A stretch of 64,000 nt of DNA from Maridesulfovibrio sp. (GTDB lineage: Bacteria > Desulfobacterota > Desulfovibrionia > Desulfovibrionales > Desulfovibrionaceae): contig NZ_OY781616.1 in the NCBI RefSeq assembly GCF_963677005.1, positions 4,194,611 to 4,258,610 of the forward strand, in the 5' to 3' direction. Shown piece by piece: positions 18,583 through 27,086 of the stretch (position 1 is its first letter; each line of letters begins with the position of its first letter). Both the position numbers and the translations under genes were made by a program. Under the pieces are notes generated by a model. That model did no database searches. It worked only from the letters and a program-made list of their open reading frames with translations, and had not been told where the DNA came from.

Positions 18583-19019
18583 GGCGCAGGTCAAGCCAGG
18601 TATGGATTTTTTCCTTTGCCGACCTCGCATTTCTGCTGGTTATGGCTTTGATCATTATTCCGTCCACAGACAAGGATTACGTGCAGCTCAAGCTCAGCGA
18701 TGTGGTCAAAAGCGAAGCTCTGCAGAGCGCTCCGGGAGATAAACCGCAATTTCGTCTTTATGTTGATTCCGAAGGCGAAAAGTGGGGGATTCATCTGCAG
18801 CATCGCGGCGTGGACGATGTGTGGTCCGATGTAGACGGCGTGGACTCCCCTGACGTCCTTGAGGCCAGGCTCAGCGAAATCAAGAAAGGCGGTCTGCGAC
18901 CTGAATTCGTCGCTTCGCAGGGGTCCCTTACCGGGGATATGCTCATGGCTCTTTCTGTTCTGCAGAAAGTCTGGCCGGAAACAAAGATATGGACAACTGT
19001 CCAGACCAAGCTTGAGTAG
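18579..19019 (+). CDS. ExbD/TolR-like subunit with conserved transmembrane Asp
   Basis: A short protein of 146 residues. A basic N-terminus (MRRRSS) is followed by a single transmembrane helix (about 8-28) that contains FADLAFLLVMALIII. Asp15 sits where ExbD and TolR carry the proton-carrying aspartate (FIDVMLVLL). The periplasmic domain of about 115 residues shows a weak strand/helix pattern. The ATG overlaps the preceding stop (ATGA), with GGAAGGA at 18564-18570. With the preceding gene it makes an ion-driven stator-like pair. Confidence 0.82.
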   Translation: MRRRSSQVWIFSFADLAFLLVMALIIIPSTDKDYVQLKLSDVVKSEALQSAPGDKPQFRLYVDSEGEKWGIHLQHRGVDDVWSDVDGVDSPDVLEARLSEIKKGGLRPEFVASQGSLTGDMLMALSVLQKVWPETKIWTTVQTKLE

Positions 19020-19027
19020 CTTTGAAT

Positions 19028-20455
19028 ATGGTTGATAAAAACTGGGCCTTGAGCAGGTATTCCTACGGAGTCGGAAACGTTCTTCTTCCTGTTTCCTATT
19101 CTGCGGACGGAGATGATGATAACCGTCCGGACCCCATTCTGTTTTTACTATTGGGTCTTGTGCTTATCGCGGTTGTTCTTTTCATGGAATATCTTCCTGT
19201 GCAGGAGAAGCCGAAGGAAAAAACGATGGCTTTTTCTCTCGTAGTTGAACCGAAACCTTCGCAGACCGCTGAGGTAGAGGATGCTGTGGGGGAAGCTCCG
19301 GTCTCAGCTCCTGTAGAGCCTGTGAAAAAGCCGCAGGAAGCCGTACGCACAGAGGTGGAAAAAGAAAAACCGGTCAAACCTGAGCCCAAGGTAAAGAAAA
19401 AGGAAACATTTGTTGAGCAGGCGGAGGTTGTAAAGCAGGAAAAAGCAGAAGTTACTCCGCCTGTTATTGAAAAGACCCATACCGCAGGAGCCAAGCCGTC
19501 TGCGCCAAAAGAGGCTCCTCCCGCCGACCCGGCGTCCGGAATTGTAGATATGCCTCCGGATGACGATTCCGGTCCGTATACTGGGCAGCTTGTAACGGAA
19601 AAGAATACAGAGAAGGTCGCCCATTCCGGTGACCGGGAGCCTTCCCTGATAAGGTCCGGTAATAGAAATTTACCGAGTGAAGGGCCTGTTACCGGCAGTC
19701 TGGCTGCGGGAACATCCATAAAGCACTACTATACTCCTTCCAGCGAGAAGAGCGCGATCTCCGTTCGTCCGGACGGAATGGACGGCAGCGAGCAAACTCC
19801 CGATATACGGATGAATCTGCCCGTGCCCGGTAAGCGAAAACCTTCCAGAACCAATTATTCCGCTGGGAGTGAGCAGTCGAATATAAGATCCGGCTCATTG
19901 AAAACAGACGGCCCGATAAACGGAATACCGGACGGAGGATTGGCTCTGGCCGGCAACGGAGTAAGACCTGCCAGGGTAGACTCTACGCTCGGGAGAGAAG
20001 AAATCAGCGGAATTGGAACTGCTCCCGCAGGACCCGGTGACGGCGGTCCGGATACAGGTACATTGCAACATGCGGCAACTGCTTCCAACGGGAAGTCCGG
20101 CAACCCGGATGTCAAGGTCAGCGCGTATGCGGGCAGCAAAGCCTCTGCGGAACCTTCCGCCATAAAGAAATCGGCCGGAAAGTCCGGAGAAATTTCATAC
20201 AAGGAACTGGCCATCTGCGAGGATGCTTCCCGCGAAGGTTATCTTATGAATGATATTTACCGGAGGCTTTACAGCCGTCCGGAGATCAACGGTTTCAATA
20301 CATCCGCGGGAAAAATAGTTTTTGCAGACAGGCAGAGCCGGGCATCCATGTCTGTCCGGTTTATGCCCAACGGAACAAAACGATTTGTGACCCGGTGCGA
20401 ACTTCTGGAGTTTGCATTGAACAGTCTGAAACAAGTAATACGGGACCTGAAATGA
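19028..20455 (+). CDS. TonB/TolA-like energy-transducing protein (divergent)
   Basis: 475 residues. The N-terminus is cytoplasmic and one transmembrane helix lies at about 37-54. A long periplasmic section rich in Pro, Glu, Lys and later Gly/Ser (about 60-385) could span the periplasm. A small folded C-terminal domain (about 390-475) contains ISYKELAICEDASREGYLM and a pair of Cys. This layout and the place directly after ExbB/ExbD-like genes argue for a TonB or TolA role. The TonB Ser-His transmembrane motif and the canonical TonB C-terminal domain are not visible. ATG 19028 is preferred to an in-frame TTG at 19022. Confidence 0.75.
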   Translation: MVDKNWALSRYSYGVGNVLLPVSYSADGDDDNRPDPILFLLLGLVLIAVVLFMEYLPVQEKPKEKTMAFSLVVEPKPSQTAEVEDAVGEAPVSAPVEPVKKPQEAVRTEVEKEKPVKPEPKVKKKETFVEQAEVVKQEKAEVTPPVIEKTHTAGAKPSAPKEAPPADPASGIVDMPPDDDSGPYTGQLVTEKNTEKVAHSGDREPSLIRSGNRNLPSEGPVTGSLAAGTSIKHYYTPSSEKSAISVRPDGMDGSEQTPDIRMNLPVPGKRKPSRTNYSAGSEQSNIRSGSLKTDGPINGIPDGGLALAGNGVRPARVDSTLGREEISGIGTAPAGPGDGGPDTGTLQHAATASNGKSGNPDVKVSAYAGSKASAEPSAIKKSAGKSGEISYKELAICEDASREGYLMNDIYRRLYSRPEINGFNTSAGKIVFADRQSRASMSVRFMPNGTKRFVTRCELLEFALNSLKQVIRDLK

Positions 20456-22539
20456 ATAAGAAGCTGCTGTCGATTATGTTGTTTTTGTTTTTTTTATGTG
20501 CCGGAGCATATCCTGCTTCAGCCCGCGACTGGGATCCTGTCCTGGACAGGGCATACAGGTTCACCTTCGGGGACCGGGATCTGTTGCGGAAGAACATGCT
20601 TAAGTATGAGAATGAGTTCGGCATCAGTCTGCATGATTACAACAACGTACTTCTCGGCGAGGTCTCGAAAAAGGGGAAGTCGGGAGTAGCGGTAGAACTC
20701 GGGCAGTCCGACATCAGGCCCGGGCTTGATGATTCCATGTATTATCGCGCGGCAGTAGGGCAGTTTCTGGAATATCTTTTAAGCGATCAACGCCAGTACT
20801 TAAGCAACGCCTCCTACCTGATAGATCAACTGAAGGATTCTTATTCCGCCCGGCGGGACTACGATTTCTGGGCTCTGTTCATAAACGCGCACAAGCAGTT
20901 GGCTGGAAACAAGGAAAACGAGTTTATCAGTACAGTCTATTCCATATGGAGAGAAGTTCTCACTCCACTGCATGAGGAGCGCAAGGCCGGTTTTTCCCAC
21001 AAGGGTATTTTTTCTTCTGATTTTGATTACCACTGCGTGAACCTGCTGAATCTTATCGTAAACAATGCCATTGTGGACAAGCGCATGAGCGGTCTTTATC
21101 CCCTTGGTCCTGTGGTCCTTGATGTTACCGATATGCTCCCTGAAAATGAGGAATATTACAGGAATCTCATGAAACGTTTTCAGGGACGCGGCACGGACTC
21201 GGCGAACCTGAACTATACCGTGGCTCTGGTGTTCGGAGAGGTTAAATCCGCTTCTCTGGCTGATTCTCTCAGCTCGGCAGCATACGAAAAACTGTTCAGG
21301 GAAGCGCTTGATCTTTTCAACCTGGCGGATAAATGGGCGGATACGGATAAGGGCAAAGCTGCTGTGCAGGTGCAGAAGGCTGTGTTGTTATGTTCCGTCT
21401 GGACAGCCAAGCTGAACAGCAGGGAGGCTGCCGATTCAGCATATTTCGGTTCAAGCCTGACCTCTGTAAGCGAGGAAAGCATAACTGGATTTTATTCTCT
21501 TTATTCCGAACTTGCCAGAAAGCAGGGGCAGCGCGAAGAGGTTATTCATGATAACGGCTTTTTGCCCGAGGCCGACGAGTACGTAAGCACAATGAAGGAG
21601 CTTTGGAACGCGAACAGTGAACTTGTTCGTTTGCAGAGCTTGTATCTGGAAAAAAGCGGGCGTCCTGACCTTGTTGACTGGGCGGAATCAGACCATGCGG
21701 CACAGGTTGTTTTTGCCCATCATTACTTTGGCAGTGAGGGGTACAGGGATATAATTCCTGTAACAGCGTATTTCGGCGCCAGCTACAATGTTGCAGCTTT
21801 GGCAAAGACCTGCATCGCAAGGGCAATGAGTAGTCCTACCGAGGACAATATTCGCTCGGCTTACAATTTCCTGACCTACGCCACCATGCTTGATCCGTTT
21901 GACCTGTATAGCGTTGTGGAATTTGCAACCAATACCAATTACATGGATTGGTCATCTTATTTTAGACAGTATTTTGTTCCTCTGGGAGAGATGCTTTCGA
22001 AAAATATCAGAATGTGTGCCGATGATGACAGGTACGCATCTGATCGCGATGAGCTTATCTACCTGAGTGAAAGTATATACGATCTGTTTATACGTTTGCC
22101 GCAGATACTTGATTTCGTCCCTACCGGAGGAACGCGTAAGGATGCAGTAAAAACAACAATAGTTATTGCAAACCTGTTCAGCGCACTGCACGAACAATTC
22201 CCGGTGGAGAGAATCCGTACGGAGATGTTCGCCCTCAAAGAGAACGGAGGGTTGAAAGATTCTGAAGCTGTCCTGAGAATGTTCGGTGCTTCGGATATGG
22301 TGGGCATAGTCAATCAGACAGCTACACAAAACAGACGGCTTGCACCTTATGATTACTACGGGATGTACGATAAACTGGGTAATATGTCCGACAGCGAACT
22401 GCATACTTTTCTGGAACGGCTGTATTACACCAACAGGGCCTCACTTGATGAGCGGGCCAATTTCAAAATCAGGAGTGTGGCCGATTACGTGCTGAATGCC
22501 TGCTCGGCTCTTAGTAAACACAAACTGGCCATGCAGTAA
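20452..22539 (+). CDS. Large secreted protein of unknown function, last gene of the TonB/Exb-like cluster
   Basis: 695 residues. A signal peptide covers residues 1-25 (hydrophobic core LLSIMLFLFFLCAGAYPASA). The mature protein is mostly helical without clear repeats or a beta-barrel pattern, so it is probably periplasmic or surface-exposed rather than a TonB-dependent receptor. No family recognised. The ATG overlaps the stop of the TonB-like gene (ATGA), and an in-frame ATG-less extension upstream is not needed. A strong terminator lies about 190 bp downstream. It is the candidate effector or scaffold moved by the motor. Confidence 0.7.
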   Translation: MNKKLLSIMLFLFFLCAGAYPASARDWDPVLDRAYRFTFGDRDLLRKNMLKYENEFGISLHDYNNVLLGEVSKKGKSGVAVELGQSDIRPGLDDSMYYRAAVGQFLEYLLSDQRQYLSNASYLIDQLKDSYSARRDYDFWALFINAHKQLAGNKENEFISTVYSIWREVLTPLHEERKAGFSHKGIFSSDFDYHCVNLLNLIVNNAIVDKRMSGLYPLGPVVLDVTDMLPENEEYYRNLMKRFQGRGTDSANLNYTVALVFGEVKSASLADSLSSAAYEKLFREALDLFNLADKWADTDKGKAAVQVQKAVLLCSVWTAKLNSREAADSAYFGSSLTSVSEESITGFYSLYSELARKQGQREEVIHDNGFLPEADEYVSTMKELWNANSELVRLQSLYLEKSGRPDLVDWAESDHAAQVVFAHHYFGSEGYRDIIPVTAYFGASYNVAALAKTCIARAMSSPTEDNIRSAYNFLTYATMLDPFDLYSVVEFATNTNYMDWSSYFRQYFVPLGEMLSKNIRMCADDDRYASDRDELIYLSESIYDLFIRLPQILDFVPTGGTRKDAVKTTIVIANLFSALHEQFPVERIRTEMFALKENGGLKDSEAVLRMFGASDMVGIVNQTATQNRRLAPYDYYGMYDKLGNMSDSELHTFLERLYYTNRASLDERANFKIRSVADYVLNACSALSKHKLAMQ

Positions 22540-22551
22540 TCAATTTTGGCC

Positions 22552-22617
22552 CCGGCAGGTTGATTGCTTATGCTGAACACGGATTGCGATAGTTGTTCAG
22601 ATTTATTCGCCTGCCGG
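22552..22617. repeat. Nested inverted repeat downstream of the envelope cluster
   Basis: Outer arms CCGGCAGG (22552-22559) and CCTGCCGG (22610-22617) are perfect. Inside them CTGAACA and TGTTCAG form a second 7-bp stem. There is no T-run after it, so it is not a standard terminator. It directly abuts the regulator fragment. Confidence 0.5.
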
Positions 22618-22747
22618 TTATGCCGTGCCCTCCGGATGTACTGTCTGGTGGAGTTGTTTTATGTCCCGCAAAGGCGGTGCTCCAAACTGCCTTGTATACT
22701 CACGACTGAACTGTGAAGGGCTTTCAAAACCCACCGGGACGGGCTGA
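22618..22747 (-). pseudogene. C-terminal fragment of an AraC-family regulator
   Basis: The minus-strand translation from about 22747 to the stop at 22618 gives [18 protein letters not shown] and then APPLRDIK. This is the highly conserved second helix-turn-helix end of AraC/XylS regulators. Everything N-terminal to it is missing, and the homology begins exactly inside the terminator hairpin at 22726-22767. It is a decayed remnant, not a functional gene. Confidence 0.75.
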
Positions 22748-22767
22748 CCGTTCCCGGTGGGTTTTTT
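22726..22767 (+). terminator. Strong rho-independent terminator for the envelope cluster
   Basis: A 14-bp stem, AAAACCCACCGGGA with TCCCGGTGGGTTTT, has a 12-nt loop and a T-run to 22767. It ends transcription from the left. Confidence 0.88.
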
Positions 22768-23158
22768 CTCTGACAAGCCATTCCTCGCAGTTCTATTAGC
22801 TGCCATCTCTTTCAGGCTATCCATAGGTTGTTCTCCGCAACTTTCGGGCGATCAGGCAATAATTCGGCAGGATCGTTCTACCCCGATTTACTTCCATTCA
22901 ATAAAAATGAAGAAAGACCGCTGCGAAATTTTTGTAAAAACCAGCAATTACTCTGATAGCGATAGAAGTCCCGACTGTTATGTTTTGATCCGTCCACATA
23001 GCGAAATAAAAGAATGGTTGCAGGACACCGGAACTGCCAGGCTGAGCTGAACTGCATAGCCGGATCAGGCCCCGGCCGTCCTCCCTCCACATAATGCGGG
23101 CATGATCATCTCTCTTGGTCATGCCTGCTGCATAATTTTGGTTACAGGAGCTGTTTTT
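22768..23158. other. Intergenic remainder, no convincing gene
   Basis: About 390 bp. A plus-strand frame (22757-23050) exists but starts inside the terminator and matches nothing known. Two minus-strand frames are low quality. This may be the eroded rest of the AraC-type gene locus. A ribosome site for the next gene (AGGAG at 23145-23149) is the only clear signal. Confidence 0.5.
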
Positions 23159-24325
23159 ATGGATGATGCAGGCAAAATCAACAACCGGATTGACCGGAAA
23201 CGTAGAAGGTTTCTCAAGTATGCGGTGCCCGGTGTTCTGGCCGGAATTGCTCTGCCGTCTTTATCCGGCTGTCTTTATCTTCAGCAGGAGAAATTCGGAA
23301 GGCTGCCTGAGGGAGCACGTCTGTCAAAGATTCAGCAGTCACCAAATTACAGCAAAGGGCAGTTCCATAATCAGGTTGCCATCAAGGAAATAGTGAAGGG
23401 CGGTCCTTCCGTAGCAGGTTTCATCAAGTATTTCTTTCATGAGAGGGAAAACCCCGAACCGCCGGGACCGATGCCTGTGGTCAAAACCGATTTGAAATCC
23501 TTGGACAGGGACCGGGATGTGGTGATCTGGCTCGGCCATTCTTCATATTTCGTACAACTAGGCGGATGCACTGCTCTTATCGATCCGGTTTTCAGTTCCT
23601 ATGCTTCCCCGTTTTTTTTCAGCACCAGGGCGTTTGCAGGAACCAATATCTATACTGCGGACGATATGCCGCATATTGATTACCTGCTCATTTCCCATGA
23701 CCATTGGGATCACCTCGACTATCCCACAGTCATGGCCCTGAAGCCTAAAACCGGAAAAGTAGTGACCGGACTCGGCGTTGGTGAACACTTTGCTCGCTGG
23801 GGCTTTCCTGACGATATGGTTCATGAAGCCGACTGGGATTCGTCTTTGAAGCTTGATGATTCGTTGACTGTCCATGTGCTGACTGCAAGGCATTTTTCCG
23901 GTCGCTGGCTGGACAGGAACAAGACCCTCTGGACTTCATTCGCACTGGAAACTCCTTCCCGACGTATCTTTTACAGCGGAGACAGCGGTTACGGCCCGCA
24001 TTTCAAGGAGATCGGGCGCAGGTTCGGCGGGTTTGATCTGGTTATGCTGGACAGCGGTCAATACAACGAAAACTGGAAATACGTTCATATGACCCCGGAA
24101 AGCTCCGCTCAGGCCGCTCTGGACCTGAACGCCGCTGCGGCCCTGCCGTCCCATACCGGTAAATTCTGCCTTGCCTATCATTCGTGGGATGATCCCTTCA
24201 AACGATTTGTGAAGGCAAGCAGTGACAAACCGTACCGCCACATCACACCTGAAATAGGTGAGGTCGTCGATCTTGCAGATCGGCAGCAGGTTTTCGCCAA
24301 TTGGTGGGAAACGGATCTGGGATAG
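23159..24325 (+). CDS. Exported metallo-beta-lactamase-fold hydrolase (UlaG / NAPE-PLD-like)
   Basis: 388 residues. The N-terminus has arginines followed by a hydrophobic stretch (RKRRRFLKYAVPGVLAGIALPSLSGC), a Tat-like signal with a lipobox ending at Cys38, so the enzyme is probably a Tat-exported lipoprotein. The metal site is HDHWDHLD (180-187), with further ligands in ARHFSGR, GDSGYGPHF and PSHTGKF. The pattern WLGHSSYFVQ...LIDPVFS is that of the UlaG/NAPE-phospholipase D branch, which cleaves phosphoesters or lactones; the substrate here is unknown. AGGAG 9 nt before ATG 23159 fixes the start. Confidence 0.85.
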   Translation: MDDAGKINNRIDRKRRRFLKYAVPGVLAGIALPSLSGCLYLQQEKFGRLPEGARLSKIQQSPNYSKGQFHNQVAIKEIVKGGPSVAGFIKYFFHERENPEPPGPMPVVKTDLKSLDRDRDVVIWLGHSSYFVQLGGCTALIDPVFSSYASPFFFSTRAFAGTNIYTADDMPHIDYLLISHDHWDHLDYPTVMALKPKTGKVVTGLGVGEHFARWGFPDDMVHEADWDSSLKLDDSLTVHVLTARHFSGRWLDRNKTLWTSFALETPSRRIFYSGDSGYGPHFKEIGRRFGGFDLVMLDSGQYNENWKYVHMTPESSAQAALDLNAAAALPSHTGKFCLAYHSWDDPFKRFVKASSDKPYRHITPEIGEVVDLADRQQVFANWWETDLG

Positions 24326-24377
24326 GCCCGCGCGGTTTTCTACAGCACACAAGTAGCAGAAATAAAAAGAGAAGATT

Positions 24378-25574
24378 ATGAGTAATACTATAGCCATGGA
24401 AAACAACGGACAGATTGCCACCGGGATTGTCTTCATGACCATCCTGGGGGCGTTGATGGCATTTACGTCCTTATCCACGGATATTTATCTTCCGGCAATG
24501 CCGGCAATGGCAGAGGAATTGAGCGGCAACGCCGAACTAACAATTACCGGTTTTCTGATCGGATTTACATTCGCCCAGCTTCTCTGGGGACCGATCAGTG
24601 ACAGCATAGGCCGGAAGATACCGCTCTATATCGGTATGCTGGTCTTTGCGGTAGGGGCTGCGGGCTGCGCCATGTCCCACTCCATTGAGCAGATCGTGTT
24701 CTGGCGCATCTTTCAGGCCTTCGGCGCATGCACAGGGCCGATGCTGGCAAGGGCAATGATACGTGATCTGTTTTCCCGTACCCAGGCGGCTCGGATGCTG
24801 TCCACACTGATGATCATAATGGCGATTGCGCCGATTATCGGGCCCCTGATGGGCGGGCAGATTGTCCGGTTCAGCAGTTGGCACAGCATATTCTGGCTCC
24901 TTACCGTGATCGGCCTGATGATGTTCGTTTCACTATTCTGGCTGCCGGAAACGCTGGCAAAGGAAAAACGGATAGAGGTTTCATTGGGTAACGCGTTCAT
25001 CAACTATTGGTTTCTGCTGAAACACAAGGTCTTCATGCGTTTTACCCTGTGCGTCACATTTTACTATGTTGCCGCGTATGCTTTTATTACCGGATCGCCA
25101 CGGATTTATATCTCCTACTTCGGTGTGGACCCGCAGCACTACGGATGGCTTTTTGCAGTAAATATCGTGGGTGTAATGATTCTCAGCTTTCTGAACAGAT
25201 CGCTGGTAAGGCATTTTTCATTACAGCGGCTGTTGCAGATTGCGACAACTGTCGCCCTGATCGCCGTTGTCGCCATGACCTTTTTTGTGAAGTCTGAGAT
25301 TGGCGGAATGTATATCATCGTAGGGATGGTTTTTGTGTTCTTCTCCATGAACGGCATTGTTGCTGCCACATCAACTGCTGCTGCGCTGGATGAAGTCCCT
25401 CACATTGCCGGTTCAGCTTCAGCCCTGATCGGATCGTTGCAGTATGGTAGCGGTATCATCTCCTCCATCCTTCTGGCCTTGTTCAGTAAAGGAACTCCAT
25501 GGACAATGACATGGATAATGCTCCTTTTTACTTCAGCTGCGTTTCTTATGGTTGTGGGAAAAATCAAAAAATAA
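24378..25574 (+). CDS. Bcr/CflA-type MFS multidrug/H+ antiporter
   Basis: A 398-residue major facilitator with 12 predicted helices. Family marks are TDIYLPAMPAMAEEL at the first periplasmic loop, the motif-A loop GPISDSIGRKIPLYIG, and RIFQAFGACTGPMLARAMIRD. Members export drugs or metabolites such as sulfonamides or cysteine derivatives; specificity is not predictable. It lies 50 bp after the hydrolase gene on the same strand and could share its transcript. Confidence 0.88.
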   Translation: MSNTIAMENNGQIATGIVFMTILGALMAFTSLSTDIYLPAMPAMAEELSGNAELTITGFLIGFTFAQLLWGPISDSIGRKIPLYIGMLVFAVGAAGCAMSHSIEQIVFWRIFQAFGACTGPMLARAMIRDLFSRTQAARMLSTLMIIMAIAPIIGPLMGGQIVRFSSWHSIFWLLTVIGLMMFVSLFWLPETLAKEKRIEVSLGNAFINYWFLLKHKVFMRFTLCVTFYYVAAYAFITGSPRIYISYFGVDPQHYGWLFAVNIVGVMILSFLNRSLVRHFSLQRLLQIATTVALIAVVAMTFFVKSEIGGMYIIVGMVFVFFSMNGIVAATSTAAALDEVPHIAGSASALIGSLQYGSGIISSILLALFSKGTPWTMTWIMLLFTSAAFLMVVGKIKK

Positions 25575-25590
25575 ATAATTAGGACGATAG

Positions 25591-25656
25591 CCTGAACTGC
25601 GTTTCAGGTGAGCATTTATGCCACTGTCTTGAAGTGAAACGGCATGCTCATTCTTT
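25591..25656 (+). terminator. Possible terminator region after the transporter
   Basis: Two hairpins are visible: CCTGAA/TTCAGG at 25591-25608 and an imperfect TGAGC-ATGCC / GGCAT-GCTCA stem at 25609-25650. A short T-rich TTCTTT follows. Moderate at best. Confidence 0.4.
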
Positions 25657-25829
25657 ACTGCCCAAGTCCGGGATTTGATTGATCGGAATTGATCCGTTGA
25701 ATCGGAGGATCAGGCAAGAATAAGTGAGAATCGTTTATTTCTACGGTCCTGTCGATTGACTAATAATGTCTGTGAAGTTTTCTGACAGTTATAACGCTGT
25801 CGTAATGTATTAGCTTAAGGAGATTTATT

Positions 25830-26981
25830 GTGCTCTACAGAACAATGCCCAAAAATGGCGATCAGCTTTCCATTCTGGGATTCGGCTGCATGCGCCTGCC
25901 GATGGTTGATGGAAAAATTGATGAAGGACGTGCCATCTCCCAGATTCGCGAAGCCATCGACAACGGGGTCAACTATGTTGATACCGCATGGCCCTATCAT
26001 GACGGGGAGAGCGAAACTATACTGGGCAAAGCCCTGCAGGACGGCTATCGGGAAAAAGTAAAGGTCGCCACGAAACTTCCTACCTGGATGGTTGAGAGCC
26101 GTGAAGATATGGACAAGTTCCTGAATGCCCAGTTGGAAAAACTGGGCACCGACCATATCGATTATTACCTGATTCATGCCTTGAGCGGTCCGTCATGGAA
26201 CAAAATTAAGGCTCAGGGGGCAGTGGATTTTCTCGATCAGGCTCAGAAAGACGGGCGCATAGTTAATCCCGGTTTTTCCTTTCACGGTTTGTCCGAGGAT
26301 TTCCAACCTATTGTTGATGACTATGACTGGGTGTTCTGCCAGATTCAGTACAACTATCTTGATCAGGAATTTCAGGCCGGAACCAAAGGTCTGGAATATG
26401 CAGCCTCCAAGGATATGGGGGTCATCATCATGGAACCCCTGCGCGGGGGCAATCTCGGGCTGCCTACTCCGCCTCCGGCAGTAGCGGAAATCTGGGATGA
26501 AGCTGAGACCAGGTTTGCCCCTGTTGAATGGGCATTGCGCTGGATCTGGAATCATCCGGAAGTGACTGTGGTCCTTTCCGGGATGAACGTTGAGGAACAT
26601 GTGAAGCAGAATATGGCTATTGCCGGTGAAGCCCATGCGGATTCATTGTCGCCGGAAGAGCTTGCTCTGGTTGACCGTGTTGCTGCGAAATACCGTGAAC
26701 TCATGCAGGTTGGCTGTACCGGATGTTCATACTGTATGCCCTGTCCCCTCGGGGTCCAGATTCCCACCTGTTTTGACATGTTCAATAAATTGCACATGTT
26801 CGGCAATCTGGCGGAAGCTAAACATATGTACAACGCCTTTGCCGAGGGCACTGTCCTTCAGCGTCAGCCCGGATTCGCATCTCAATGCATCGAGTGCGGG
26901 GAGTGTCTTGAAAAATGCCCGCAGCAGATAGCAATTCCGGAAGTCCTCAAACGTGTTGTTGACGAGTTGGAAAACGCATAA
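25830..26981 (+). CDS. Aldo/keto reductase with C-terminal 4Fe-4S ferredoxin domain
   Basis: A 383-residue cytoplasmic enzyme. The AKR barrel has the catalytic tetrad region: Asp51 and Tyr56 (YVDTAWPYHDG), Lys82 (ATKLPTW) and His116 (YLIHAL). The C-terminal part carries two cysteine clusters, CTGCSYCMPCPLG and CIECGECLEKCP, expected to bind iron-sulfur centres. This fused form is common in anaerobes and may pass electrons between ferredoxin-type donors and carbonyl substrates. GTG start at 25830 with AAGGAGA at 25817-25823. Confidence 0.9.
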   Translation: MLYRTMPKNGDQLSILGFGCMRLPMVDGKIDEGRAISQIREAIDNGVNYVDTAWPYHDGESETILGKALQDGYREKVKVATKLPTWMVESREDMDKFLNAQLEKLGTDHIDYYLIHALSGPSWNKIKAQGAVDFLDQAQKDGRIVNPGFSFHGLSEDFQPIVDDYDWVFCQIQYNYLDQEFQAGTKGLEYAASKDMGVIIMEPLRGGNLGLPTPPPAVAEIWDEAETRFAPVEWALRWIWNHPEVTVVLSGMNVEEHVKQNMAIAGEAHADSLSPEELALVDRVAAKYRELMQVGCTGCSYCMPCPLGVQIPTCFDMFNKLHMFGNLAEAKHMYNAFAEGTVLQRQPGFASQCIECGECLEKCPQQIAIPEVLKRVVDELENA

Positions 26982-27041
26982 AACCACACAACCGCATTAC
27001 CTGATATAAATTGCTGCCGGAATGCTTTTCGGGGTTTTATT

Positions 27042-27081
27042 ACGCTGGTCGCGGTGAGCGATGCACAGCCGCGACCAGCGT
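27042..27081. terminator. Hairpin between convergent genes, probable terminator
   Basis: A perfect 13-bp stem ACGCTGGTCGCGG / CCGCGACCAGCGT with a 14-nt loop lies between the aldo/keto reductase and lipA. U-tracts on either side are weak (GTAAATT; AATAAAA). Confidence 0.6.
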
Positions 27082-27086
27082 GTAAA

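Noticed and set aside
14647..22539. Zorya-type defence system (MotA/MotB-like ZorAB)
   Set aside because: The ExbB-like protein lacks the long ZorA tail, the ExbD-like protein lacks an OmpA-type domain, and no helicase or nuclease gene is present.
14647..22539. Ordinary Tol-Pal or siderophore Ton locus
   Set aside because: No Pal, TolB, TonB-dependent receptor or iron regulator site was seen.
22757..23050. Plus-strand frame with a signal-peptide-like start
   Set aside because: It begins inside the terminator and antisense to the AraC remnant, has no ribosome site and matches nothing.
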